The translations under genes and the position numbers were made by a program. This document shows, piece by piece, positions 1 to 6,847 of a stretch of DNA of 7,759 bases; the first letter of the stretch is position 1, and each line of letters opens with the position of its first letter. The notes under the pieces are model-generated. The model was not told where the DNA came from. It did not search any database and saw nothing but the letters and a program-made list of their open reading frames with translations. Location of the stretch: contig CABQJJ010000078.1 of NCBI GenBank assembly GCA_902464485.1, positions 1 through 7,759 of the forward strand, in the 5' to 3' direction. The stretch comes from an uncultured Collinsella sp. (GTDB taxonomy: Bacteria; Actinomycetota; Coriobacteriia; Coriobacteriales; Coriobacteriaceae).

Positions 1-940
1 GGTCGGGGCCGGGCGCGGGCTCGGGGTCCTTTGTGCCGGCTGCGGCCTGCTTAAGGCAGCCCTGGATGGCGCCCAGGATGCCCTCGCTCGAATACGTGGC
101 ACCCGTCACGGTATCGACATTGACGCTCTGCTTTTGCATGACGAGCCCGGGGAGCGCGTTCCAGGCGCGGCTCCAATACTCGGGTGTGTCGCCCGTGTTC
201 ACGAGTTCTATGTTGGTGATCTTGCCGTTTGCGATGGTCAGGCGCACGCTGACGGGCGTGTCCTCGCTGTAGCCCCAGGCGGAGTCGGTGTAGACGCCGT
301 CTGCGTAGCCGCCGGCGGGCGTGAAGGGGTCGATGGTGTGGTGGGGCTTATTGGAGGAGCCGCCGGCCGCAGGGGCGGGGGCAACAGCCTCGGCAAGCCC
401 GCCCGATGCCTTGACCAGTGCGTTTTTGATGGCCATGAGCAGGCCTTTTGATGAATACGTGGCACCCGAGATAGTGTCGACCGACGTCGACTGAGCGCTA
501 ATCACCGACTGGGTGAGAGCCTGGGCACGCCCAAAGTAGGCTGGGTCGTCCGCAGACGACACTATGTCGATTGCCACGATCTTGCCGCCCGCGATGGTCA
601 CGCGCACGGTGATACTGCCCCTAAAGCCGGTACCTGTGCCTTCATAGGTGCCGTCCTTGAGGTTTGCGGCGTCCATACCATAGACCGAGGGGTCGAGCGA
701 TTCGGTTGCCGGCGTTGCCGTCTCCTTCTGGACGTTGGAGGTGTCGACGGTCTTGAGGTCGGCGCCTGCGGCCTCTTGCGCGGGCGTGGCGGCGACCGTC
801 TTGGCCACGAGCGGGGTGTACTGGGACACCACGAGGGCCACGGTTGCGCCCACGGCGATCGAGGGCACGATGAAGCCTGCCGTGGCGAGGCCGTGGCCGA
901 GCGCCTTGGCTTTTGAGTGCTTGGGTTGGTAGTTGTCCAT
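1..940 (-). CDS. Membrane-anchored protein with two tandem FMN_bind domains (3' end outside window)
   Basis: The reading frame is open from the ATG at 940 to the window edge, giving 313 residues without a stop. A short basic N-terminus is followed by a hydrophobic stretch at about residues 17-46, read as an uncleaved signal anchor. After a linker come two FMN_bind-type domains, about residues 95-176 and 211-296. Each begins DG-x-Y and ends in a flavin-attachment motif: DTISGAT at 155-161 and DTVTGAT at 276-282, both followed by YSS. In this family ApbE links FMN through a phosphoester to the last Thr of the motif, here T161 and T282. The protein probably carries electrons outside the membrane; the partner is not visible. 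The last residues are Pro/Ala-rich (PEPAPGP), like an interdomain linker, so more domains may follow. A GGGAG at 952-956 lies 11 bases before the ATG. An intrinsic terminator lies 30 bases upstream, so expression may depend on readthrough from the LPxTG gene. Domain calls are firm; the electron-transfer role is inferred. Confidence 0.9.
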   Translation of the reverse strand, partial: MDNYQPKHSKAKALGHGLATAGFIVPSIAVGATVALVVSQYTPLVAKTVAATPAQEAAGADLKTVDTSNVQKETATPATESLDPSVYGMDAANLKDGTYEGTGTGFRGSITVRVTIAGGKIVAIDIVSSADDPAYFGRAQALTQSVISAQSTSVDTISGATYSSKGLLMAIKNALVKASGGLAEAVAPAPAAGGSSNKPHHTIDPFTPAGGYADGVYTDSAWGYSEDTPVSVRLTIANGKITNIELVNTGDTPEYWSRAWNALPGLVMQKQSVNVDTVTGATYSSEGILGAIQGCLKQAAAGTKDPEPAPGPD

Positions 941-970
941 TTGTGGGTGGTCTCCCGTGGTCGAGTATGA

Positions 971-1004
971 GAAAAGGCCCGCAGCCCTGGTTGGGGCTGC
1001 GGGC
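971..1004 (-). terminator. Intrinsic terminator after the LPxTG surface-protein gene
   Basis: A perfect 11-bp stem (977-987 pairing with 994-1004) encloses a 6-base loop. Read on the minus strand it is followed by CCTTTTC, a short T-tract. It begins 36 bases past the stop codon at 1041-1043. The T-tract is only four bases, so termination may be partial and allow readthrough into the flavin-binding gene that starts at 940. Confidence 0.8.
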
Positions 1005-1040
1005 GCTTGCGTTGCGAGCGCGTGGCGCGCGTTTTAGGCG

Positions 1041-4000
1041 CTAGTGCTGCATGCGGCGGCGGATGGCGACGCCGACGGCCGCGATGGCGGCGCCGATACC
1101 GGCGAAGATGCCGACCGTGGCGATCTGGGTATCACCGGTGCCGGGGAGGCCGCTTGCGTCCTTCTTGGATGCATTGGCCTTCTTGGTATCGGTGGTCGTC
1201 GTCGTGGTCGTCGTAGAGGTGGAGCCACCGGCGGGCTTTCCCTCCGTGCCCTTCTTGGTAAGTGCGTCCTGGGTGGCCTTCAGCTTGTCAACGGCAGAAG
1301 CCACCTCGCTGGCGGAGGGGTCCTCGGAGGCGGCAACCTGCTTGGCCTCATCGAGTGCTGTCTGGAAGTCGTTCCAGGAGGCGTCGGTGTAGCCGTCATT
1401 CTTGACAGCGCCGGCGCTCTCGATTTGGCTGGCGAGCGCGGACTTGGCCTCATCAGTCGCCTTGGCGGCGAGGTTGGCCACGGCGCTGTTGAGCGCGTTC
1501 AGGGCCTGGGCGATGTCGTCGTCGGTGGCGGCGGCGTTGGCCTGGACGGTCTTGGCGGCGCTGAGGGCGTCGCTCATGGCGTTCCAGGAGACAGCGGTAA
1601 AGGCGCTCTGGTCGAGCTGCTCGGCTGCGCCGATGGCCTTATCGAGGTCGGTGCGGTCGGCCTTGTAGGTAAAGGTGAACTCGAGCGGGGTGTTGTAGCC
1701 CGTGGAGGTCACCTTGATGGTGTAGGTGCCGTAGTTGGCAAACACCTTGGTGCCCTGCTGCTGGTCTGCGGCCTTAGGCTTGGCACTCTGCTGACCGCCG
1801 GCGACGGCGTCAAGGTTGATGGAGCCGTCGGCGTTGATGATTTTGACGGAACCGCGGCCGGAAGCGGCGTAGTCGGTGCCGTTGACGGTGACCGTGGTGA
1901 TGTTGCCGATAAAGTTCTCGACATCGTCGCCCTCGTTGGCGGCGGTGATCTTCGAGGTGCCCTCATCGAAGGTCGCGACGGTCTTGTCGGTGGAGACGGT
2001 GAACTCACTCGTCACATCGGCGTACTTACCGCTCTCGTCATGGGCCACGAGCTTATGCTTGCCGGGCTTGAGGTTCTCGATGGAGAAGCTGCCGTCAGTG
2101 ACGTCGACAGCGTTGCCATCGACGGTATAGGCGGCCATGAAGTCCTTCGGGAACGTTGCCTCGATCTTGGCGGTCTTGGCGTCGGCTTCGGCGCTCGCCT
2201 CGACGTTGAGCTCGGACTTGGAGGCCTTGACGGGGACGTACTGGTTCCTGTCAACGGTGTAGGTGCCCGTGGAGGTGTAGAACGTCACGTTCTTGATGGT
2301 CTTGCCCATCATGGACGTGTAGTACCGCGAGCTCAGCGGGCTGCCGTGAGACTCGTTGACCAGACCGCAGCTCCAGGCAATCTCCTTGCCCTTCCAGATG
2401 TTCTCGACGGCGCGCATGCCATAGCCCTCGATAGTGCCGTCTGCACCGGCGGCATTGACTACGGCGCCGTACACGGTCGCCTGGTTGCCGTCGGCATCAA
2501 CCATCTGCTCGCGCAGGTTCTCAAAGTCGATCTCGTAGTCGCCGTACTTGCTGGAGGTCTTAAAGTCGACGGTGACGTTTTCAAGCTTGGTGGCTTCCTT
2601 GCCCTCGACAGCGCCAAAGCGCAGGTTGCCCTTGGAATCGGCGGTGAGCTCCTTGTAATTGGTTGGAACCTCGCCGGCGGGCAGCACGTAGTAAGAGTAG
2701 CTCGCAGACTCAAACAGGGCGTCCTTGCCCGTGTAGGTCGTCGTGGACACCTTGCCCTTGATCGAGGTGGTGATCGTAACGGAGCTGTCGTCGGTCACAC
2801 GGGTGAACTTGGACCAATCGATGTCGCCTTTGCCCACCTTGACGGCAAACGTGACGCCCGAGATATCCGTACCGTCGGAATTGACGTGGTAGGAGCCGCT
2901 CGCCAAGCTGGAGCGCGTCTTCTGCCGCGTAGCCGAGGTCACAATGTCGGTGCCGGCGTTGTTGTTCTCGGCGGCATAGAAATCGGCGTAGGGGATGTTC
3001 ATGAGCACGTAGTCGCCGGCCTGGGGATACAGGCTCACGAGCGCGTCGAGCGCGCCCTGCAGGTGGGTGATCTGCTCGGCGGCCTCGGCTTCGCCCAGGT
3101 TTTTCTTGGCGAGCAGGTCCTTGGTCTCGGCAGTTTCGGTCTCGATGGACGAGGCGGTCCAGGAGTCCTCGGTGTACTTGGACTTATCGAGGGACTTCGC
3201 CTTGTCGTAGAGCTCCTGCAGCTGGGCCTTGGTGGCGTCGGTCACCGGCTCCTTGGCGCCCACGATGTTGTCATCGGTCGCCTGGAAGGTGTAGGTGTAA
3301 TCGTTGTAGCCCAAGGCGTGGACGGTAAGCTTCCAGTAGCCGGTACCGTTGGTCCCCTCGGGCAGCTGGCAGCGCTCGGATTTAGTGAGGCCCAGCTGAA
3401 TGCCCATGGACTTGTGCATCCAGTTGTCGGCCGCGAACTTGGTGCCGTAGGTGGCAAGGGCGTTGGTGTAGGTCGCATCGTCGCCGTAATAAGTCCAGGT
3501 GACGCTTTGCATATTGGCGCCCAGGTCGCCATAGTTGCCGTTGAGGTCTACGCGCAGGAACTCGCCGTAGGAGCCGCTCGCGTCCTTAACCGTGGGTTTA
3601 ATGTCCGTGGCGGTCTTGAGCTCCTGACCCTTGATACCTGAGTCGGTGCCGGTGGTGGCGGCCGAGAAGCTGAAGGTTCCGTTATTGTTGGTCACGGTCT
3701 TAATGCCGTTGGTGTTGGCATCGACGTCCGCAACCAGGCCGGAGTAAGCCTGGAGGTTATTTTCGGTGTAGCCGCCGGCGAGCGTCTCGCCATTGGCGAC
3801 AAAGCTGTGGCTCGCCTTAAAAGCCTCGAGGTCGCTGGTCTTGATTTTGACGGGAACGTACTTGAGTCCCGTGACCTCGTAGTCTTTGAGCGTGTAGCTT
3901 GCACCGTCGCAGGTCATGGCGCCGCGGTTCCACGTTACGGTCTTGCCGTCGGTCGTGGTGAACGACTTGCCGTCGGCGGCCCAGGTGGCCAGGTCAAACG

Positions 4001-4862
4001 TCGCGCCCTCGTTGGTGTAGATGGTAGCCATGCACTGATAGCTGCCGCGGTGCAGGCCGTGGTTGGCGGTTGCACGGGTCACCACGTCAAAAGCGCCCTT
4101 GTCGGCCTCGTTGCGGGAATCGAGCTCGCTCGACGAAGCGGAGGACCCTGCCGCCTGCACGTTTTCACCAGCCCAATACTCGGCCCACGTCAGGCCAGCG
4201 TAGCCGTAGGTGTACTCGTCGGTCGCAGGGGTCGACGGATTCTGCTCGTCATAGGCAGCTTGCAGGGCATTATCGACGGCAGCCTTGATGGCGTTGGACG
4301 AGACGGTGGCAGTGGAGACGGCATCAACGCTTGTTCCGTTCGCCTCGACGATCTTGTCCGCCATACCAGTGACGTGCTTGCGGGCATTACCGTGTTCGGC
4401 TTTGTCGAGATAGTCCCAGCTCTCGCCAGTCAGCGCATCGTAAGTCTCATCGGAGACCTTAACGGAGGCGATCTTGTGCGAGGCGACCTGTACGGTTACC
4501 TTGACCTCGTAGCTGTCGACGTCCCACTCGTTTCCGCCTGCAGCGGGATCATTCGAGTCGGCCGTGGCCGTGCCCTCATACGTACCATCTGCGATTTTGG
4601 TCAAATCGTAGCTGGTCGAGGAGGATGCGGCGTCGTCAGAGACGGCACTCAGGCTATACTCGGAGCTGAGGGACTTCGTTTCCTCACTGGTGGCGGAGAT
4701 CGGCGCGTTGTTGGTAGCTTCGGAGCCGGTCTCCGTTGTTGCTGCTGCGGCAAAAGCGCTGGTAGGCATCATCGAGACGGTCATCGCAGCGATGAGCGCA
4801 CCTCGACAGGCATTGCTGCCCACAGTGTTGAGCTTGCGCAGCACAGCGTTATCGTTGTGCAT
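1041..4862 (-). CDS. LPxTG-anchored surface protein with FMN_bind-like domain, two large modules and FIVAR-like repeats
   Basis: This 1273-residue protein is exported and sortase-anchored. A signal peptide (basic at 9-20, hydrophobic core 22-37) probably cleaves after SAFA at 38. Residues 89-205 match FMN_bind: DG-x-YEG at the start and DAVSTAT at 180-186, placing T186 as the candidate flavin-linked Thr. Two big beta-rich modules follow. Module A (about 216-530) starts around YAGLTWAEYWAGE, and module B (about 616-880) around MNIPYADFYAAE; their fold is not recognised. Residues 880-1068 look like Ig-type beta domains. FIVAR-like helical repeats lie at about 544-610, 1071-1132 and 1139-1204. 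A poly-Thr stalk (1217-1224) precedes LPGTG (1239-1243), a hydrophobic span (1248-1267) and RRR. The ATG is supported by AGAGG four bases upstream (4867-4871) and by the signal peptide. A redox, ligand-capture or adhesin role is possible. The anchor and repeats are clear; the function is inferred. Confidence 0.92.
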   Translation of the reverse strand: MHNDNAVLRKLNTVGSNACRGALIAAMTVSMMPTSAFAAAATTETGSEATNNAPISATSEETKSLSSEYSLSAVSDDAASSSTSYDLTKIADGTYEGTATADSNDPAAGGNEWDVDSYEVKVTVQVASHKIASVKVSDETYDALTGESWDYLDKAEHGNARKHVTGMADKIVEANGTSVDAVSTATVSSNAIKAAVDNALQAAYDEQNPSTPATDEYTYGYAGLTWAEYWAGENVQAAGSSASSSELDSRNEADKGAFDVVTRATANHGLHRGSYQCMATIYTNEGATFDLATWAADGKSFTTTDGKTVTWNRGAMTCDGASYTLKDYEVTGLKYVPVKIKTSDLEAFKASHSFVANGETLAGGYTENNLQAYSGLVADVDANTNGIKTVTNNNGTFSFSAATTGTDSGIKGQELKTATDIKPTVKDASGSYGEFLRVDLNGNYGDLGANMQSVTWTYYGDDATYTNALATYGTKFAADNWMHKSMGIQLGLTKSERCQLPEGTNGTGYWKLTVHALGYNDYTYTFQATDDNIVGAKEPVTDATKAQLQELYDKAKSLDKSKYTEDSWTASSIETETAETKDLLAKKNLGEAEAAEQITHLQGALDALVSLYPQAGDYVLMNIPYADFYAAENNNAGTDIVTSATRQKTRSSLASGSYHVNSDGTDISGVTFAVKVGKGDIDWSKFTRVTDDSSVTITTSIKGKVSTTTYTGKDALFESASYSYYVLPAGEVPTNYKELTADSKGNLRFGAVEGKEATKLENVTVDFKTSSKYGDYEIDFENLREQMVDADGNQATVYGAVVNAAGADGTIEGYGMRAVENIWKGKEIAWSCGLVNESHGSPLSSRYYTSMMGKTIKNVTFYTSTGTYTVDRNQYVPVKASKSELNVEASAEADAKTAKIEATFPKDFMAAYTVDGNAVDVTDGSFSIENLKPGKHKLVAHDESGKYADVTSEFTVSTDKTVATFDEGTSKITAANEGDDVENFIGNITTVTVNGTDYAASGRGSVKIINADGSINLDAVAGGQQSAKPKAADQQQGTKVFANYGTYTIKVTSTGYNTPLEFTFTYKADRTDLDKAIGAAEQLDQSAFTAVSWNAMSDALSAAKTVQANAAATDDDIAQALNALNSAVANLAAKATDEAKSALASQIESAGAVKNDGYTDASWNDFQTALDEAKQVAASEDPSASEVASAVDKLKATQDALTKKGTEGKPAGGSTSTTTTTTTTDTKKANASKKDASGLPGTGDTQIATVGIFAGIGAAIAAVGVAIRRRMQH

Positions 4863-4890
4863 AGAACCTCTTTTCTATCGATCGGTCGTT

Positions 4891-4919
4891 GGGTGCTGCT
4901 CTCCTTTCCTGTTGCACCC
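4891..4919 (-). promoter_or_regulatory. Leader inverted repeat enclosing a purine-rich Shine-Dalgarno-like sequence
   Basis: On the minus strand, GGGTGC (4914-4919) and GCACCC (4891-4896) can form a 6-bp stem. The 17-base loop contains AGGAAAGGAGAG. It sits 28 bases upstream of the surface-protein ATG, which has its own closer AGAGG. No start codon follows the looped purine tract at a usable distance, so it is not a second start site. It could be a leader structure or a standby ribosome site; the stem is short. Confidence 0.3.
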
Positions 4920-4932
4920 GGATGGACAGTGG

Positions 4933-4953
4933 TCATGTGCGTCGCACATGATA
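4933..4953 (-). promoter_or_regulatory. Perfect 19-base palindrome overlapping a possible -10 box (operator candidate)
   Basis: Bases 4933-4951 read TCATGTGCG-T-CGCACATGA: two 9-bp arms around one central base. Read on the minus strand, the sequence TATCAT at 4948-4953 resembles a sigma-70 -10 box (5 of 6 bases) and overlaps the upstream arm. It lies about 85 bases before the surface-protein start codon. No good -35 box is seen 16-18 bases upstream, so a promoter here may be weak or activator-dependent. A symmetrical site at a -10 box is typical of a repressor operator. The symmetry is seen directly; the role is inferred. Confidence 0.5.
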
Positions 4954-5123
4954 GGTAACTGCCATAGAACTCATGTTGCTTACCGCAAAAAGTTAAAGGC
5001 AGTAAACAAAAATACCAGAAATTACCACTGGTTAACTTGTCAATTCAATTGTCGTTTGCCTGTAACGCAAGAGCATCGACTTTTCTGTTTGGAGCGTCTG
5101 GCTTTGTTTGGCATTCGATTTGT

Positions 5124-5152
5124 CGGACAGGCCGGCCAGTTGGGGGTATGCT
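5124..5152 (+). promoter_or_regulatory. Candidate sigma-70-type promoter for the aminopeptidase gene
   Basis: CGGACA (5124-5129, 4 of 6 to the -35 consensus) and TATGCT (5147-5152, 4 of 6 to the -10 consensus) are separated by exactly 17 bases. Transcription would begin near 5159, giving a leader of about 28 bases before the ATG at 5187. The spacer contains the palindrome GGCCGGCC (5130-5137). Position and spacing support the call; the boxes are only moderate matches. Confidence 0.4.
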
Positions 5153-5174
5153 GGAGGGGACCATCAACCCAGCG

Positions 5175-5183
5175 AAAGGGGAG
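5175..5183 (+). promoter_or_regulatory. Ribosome-binding site that sets the aminopeptidase start
   Basis: AAAGGGGAG lies three bases before the ATG at 5187, with its GGGG core five bases away. This strong Shine-Dalgarno match decides for the 5187 start over the in-frame ATG at 5037. Confidence 0.8.
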
Positions 5184-5186
5184 AGC

Positions 5187-6572
5187 ATGACGGATCAGGA
5201 AACGCCCGAGCGCGCGCACGTGACGGCCGACGATATCGAGGCCGCCAACGACCTCATCGACTTTATCGAGGCATGCCCCAGCATGTTCCATACGGCGGCG
5301 ACCATTATGGCCGAGCTCGACGAGGCGGGCTTTACCTACCTGCCCGAGAATGCGGCGTGGGATATCGAGCCGGGCGGTCGCTATTACACGCAGCGCAACA
5401 CCTCGAGCGTCATCGCCTTTAAGGTGGGCGAGGACCTGGCCGCAACGTGGGGCGAGGACGGCGTTGCCGGTGACTATCATTTTCAGCTCACGGCATCGCA
5501 CAGCGATTCTCCGACGTTTAAGGTCAAAGCCGTGCCTGAGCTCGACGGTGCGGGTGAGACGCTGCGCCTGAACACCGAGGCCTACGGCGGCATGATCGAC
5601 TACACCTGGTTCGATCGTCCGCTGGCGCTCGCGGGCCGCGTGCTGGTGCGCGAGGGCGACCGTATTGAGAGCCGCTTGCTTGCCACCGAGCGCGAGGTCG
5701 CTATCATTCCGAGCCTTGCCATCCACATGAACCGCGGCGTTAACGAGGGCTTTGCTCCCAACCGAGCCATTGATCTGTGCCCGCTCATCAGCGCCGGTGA
5801 CCTTAAGCAGGGCGACTTTGACGCCCTGATTGCCGACGAGTTGGACGTTGAGCCCGAGCAGATTCTGGGCCGCGATCTGTTCCTGGTCAATCGTCAGGAT
5901 GCGCGCATTTGGGGCTGGGCCGACGAGTTCATTTCGACGCCCAAGCTCGACGACCTGGCCTGCGCCTACACCTCACTGCAGGCATTTTTGGGTGCCGAGA
6001 ACGCGCACGACGTTTCGGTCTTCTGCTGCTTTGATAACGAGGAGGTTGGCTCCGAGACCAAGCAGGGTGCCATGTCGACGTTCTTGGCCGACGCGCTGCG
6101 CCGCATCAACGGATCGCTGGGCTTTGACGACGAGTCGTACCATCGTGCCCTTGCCGCATCGATGCTCGTGAGCTGCGATAATGCACATGCCGTGCATCCC
6201 AACCGCGCCGAGAAGTGCGATGCCCGCAACCAGGTGGTGCTCAACGGCGGCATCGTCATCAAGGAGGCAGCCAACCAGCACTACTGCACCGATGCCTTTA
6301 GCCGCGCGGTGTTCCAGGCTATCTGCGATGACGCCGACGTGCCCACGCAGGCCTTCGCCAACAAGAGCGACATGGCCGGCGGCTCCACGCTCGGCAATCT
6401 GTCCAATATGCAGGCGAGCATGCATGCCGTGGACGTGGGCCTGCCGCAGCTTGCCATGCACTCGAGCTACGAGACCGGCGGCGTGCGCGACGTGATGTAC
6501 GCCATCCGCGCCCTCACCGCCTTCTACGAGCGCAACCTAACCATCAACGGCGCCGAAAGCGTAGAGCTGTAA
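5187..6572 (+). CDS. apeB: M18 family zinc aminopeptidase (aspartyl aminopeptidase-like)
   Basis: The 461-residue product is a normal length for peptidase family M18. These are cytosolic dinuclear-zinc exopeptidases that remove N-terminal residues, often acidic ones, and assemble as large tetrahedral dodecamers. All expected active-site motifs are present: the first zinc His at H105 in SHSDSP; the bridging Asp at D255 in KLDDL; the catalytic and metal Glu pair E285/E286 in FDNEEVGS; the zinc Asp D331 in SCDNAHAVHP; and the last zinc His H425 in MHSSYE. The segment around SDMAGGSTLGN (394-404) is the usual lead-in to that His. There is no signal peptide. The start at 5187 follows a strong ribosome-binding site and gives the N-terminus typical of the family. 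It is transcribed away from the surface locus and is probably unrelated to it. A small ORF directly abuts its stop. The gene looks intact. Substrate preference cannot be read from the sequence. Confidence 0.96.
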   Translation: MTDQETPERAHVTADDIEAANDLIDFIEACPSMFHTAATIMAELDEAGFTYLPENAAWDIEPGGRYYTQRNTSSVIAFKVGEDLAATWGEDGVAGDYHFQLTASHSDSPTFKVKAVPELDGAGETLRLNTEAYGGMIDYTWFDRPLALAGRVLVREGDRIESRLLATEREVAIIPSLAIHMNRGVNEGFAPNRAIDLCPLISAGDLKQGDFDALIADELDVEPEQILGRDLFLVNRQDARIWGWADEFISTPKLDDLACAYTSLQAFLGAENAHDVSVFCCFDNEEVGSETKQGAMSTFLADALRRINGSLGFDDESYHRALAASMLVSCDNAHAVHPNRAEKCDARNQVVLNGGIVIKEAANQHYCTDAFSRAVFQAICDDADVPTQAFANKSDMAGGSTLGNLSNMQASMHAVDVGLPQLAMHSSYETGGVRDVMYAIRALTAFYERNLTINGAESVEL

Positions 6573-6758
6573 ATGCAAGCCGAAGAAATGAAGGCCGAGC
6601 GCAGAGCCAAACTTGTCGACCAGGGCTCGCAGCTGTTCGCCACTGCTTGCCATGAGTCAGGGATCGACGTGTCCAAGGCGCAACCTACGAGCGATGAAGG
6701 GCTCAAGCATAGAGCCTATTCGGATCGCTATGACGAGGAGATGGGCTGGCTCCAATAA
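6573..6758 (+). CDS. Small hypothetical protein (61 aa) abutting the aminopeptidase stop
   Basis: The ATG immediately follows the TAA of the aminopeptidase (6570-6572), so translation could be coupled by ribosome restart. No strong ribosome-binding site is visible; AGAG lies in the end of the upstream gene. The predicted product is hydrophilic and highly charged, with no membrane segment, cysteine cluster or motif I recognise. The N-terminal third is probably helical (MQAEEMKAERRAKL) and the C-terminus is acidic and aromatic (YDEEMGWLQ). A second in-frame ATG at 6588 gives a 56-residue form. Codon use is GC-leaning but less marked than in the upstream gene. It could be a real small protein or a chance ORF at the operon tail. 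Confidence 0.42.
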   Translation: MQAEEMKAERRAKLVDQGSQLFATACHESGIDVSKAQPTSDEGLKHRAYSDRYDEEMGWLQ

Positions 6759-6807
6759 GCGAAGCATTATCACTTTGACGAGAGTGTCGCAGGCAGAACC
6801 AGCGTCA

Positions 6808-6838
6808 TGGTGCAAACAAACCTGACCCCATTGCACCA
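6808..6838. repeat. Short inverted repeat, REP-like
   Basis: TGGTGCAA (6808-6815) and TTGCACCA (6831-6838) are perfect 8-bp inverted arms around a 15-base centre that includes AACCTGACCCC. It lies in non-coding DNA after the small ORF and beside the next repeat cluster. The look is that of a repetitive extragenic palindrome; copy number cannot be judged from one window. Confidence 0.5.
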
Positions 6839-6847
6839 AACTCACAA

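Larger units (their letters stand above)
4863..5186. other. Divergent intergenic region between the surface-protein gene and the aminopeptidase gene
   Basis: No convincing gene lies in these 324 bases. The section from about 4950 to 5065 is clearly more AT-rich than the flanking coding DNA, as expected of promoter DNA serving both directions. It holds the leader inverted repeat, the palindrome and the plus-strand promoter listed separately. An in-frame ATG at 5037 would extend the aminopeptidase by 50 residues. It lacks a ribosome-binding site and lies in this non-coding-like composition, so it is not used. Confidence 0.8.

Noticed and set aside
1198..1219. A triplet-repeat tract (mostly GTC/GTG) possibly forming a phase-variable repeat
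   Set aside because: It encodes the poly-Thr stalk before LPxTG. The units are triplets, so length changes would not shift the frame, and the tract is short and imperfect.
1044..3641. An 865-codon open frame on the plus strand, antisense to the LPxTG gene
   Set aside because: Its product is a Gly/Leu/Val/Arg-rich low-complexity string with no domain. The minus strand encodes a coherent protein with signal peptide, repeats and LPxTG anchor. Long antisense frames arise from high-GC codon bias.
3807..4958. A 383-codon plus-strand open frame antisense to the start of the LPxTG gene
   Set aside because: Same shadow effect; it has no ribosome-binding site or recognisable domain, and it runs through the promoter region.
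5037..5186. N-terminal extension of the aminopeptidase from the ATG at 5037
   Set aside because: No ribosome-binding site is present there and the extension lies in AT-rich intergenic DNA across the likely promoter. The ATG at 5187 has a strong Shine-Dalgarno match and fits family length.
5040..5726. A 228-codon minus-strand frame opposite the aminopeptidase
   Set aside because: It is the antisense shadow of the M18 gene, Arg/Ala-rich with no domain.
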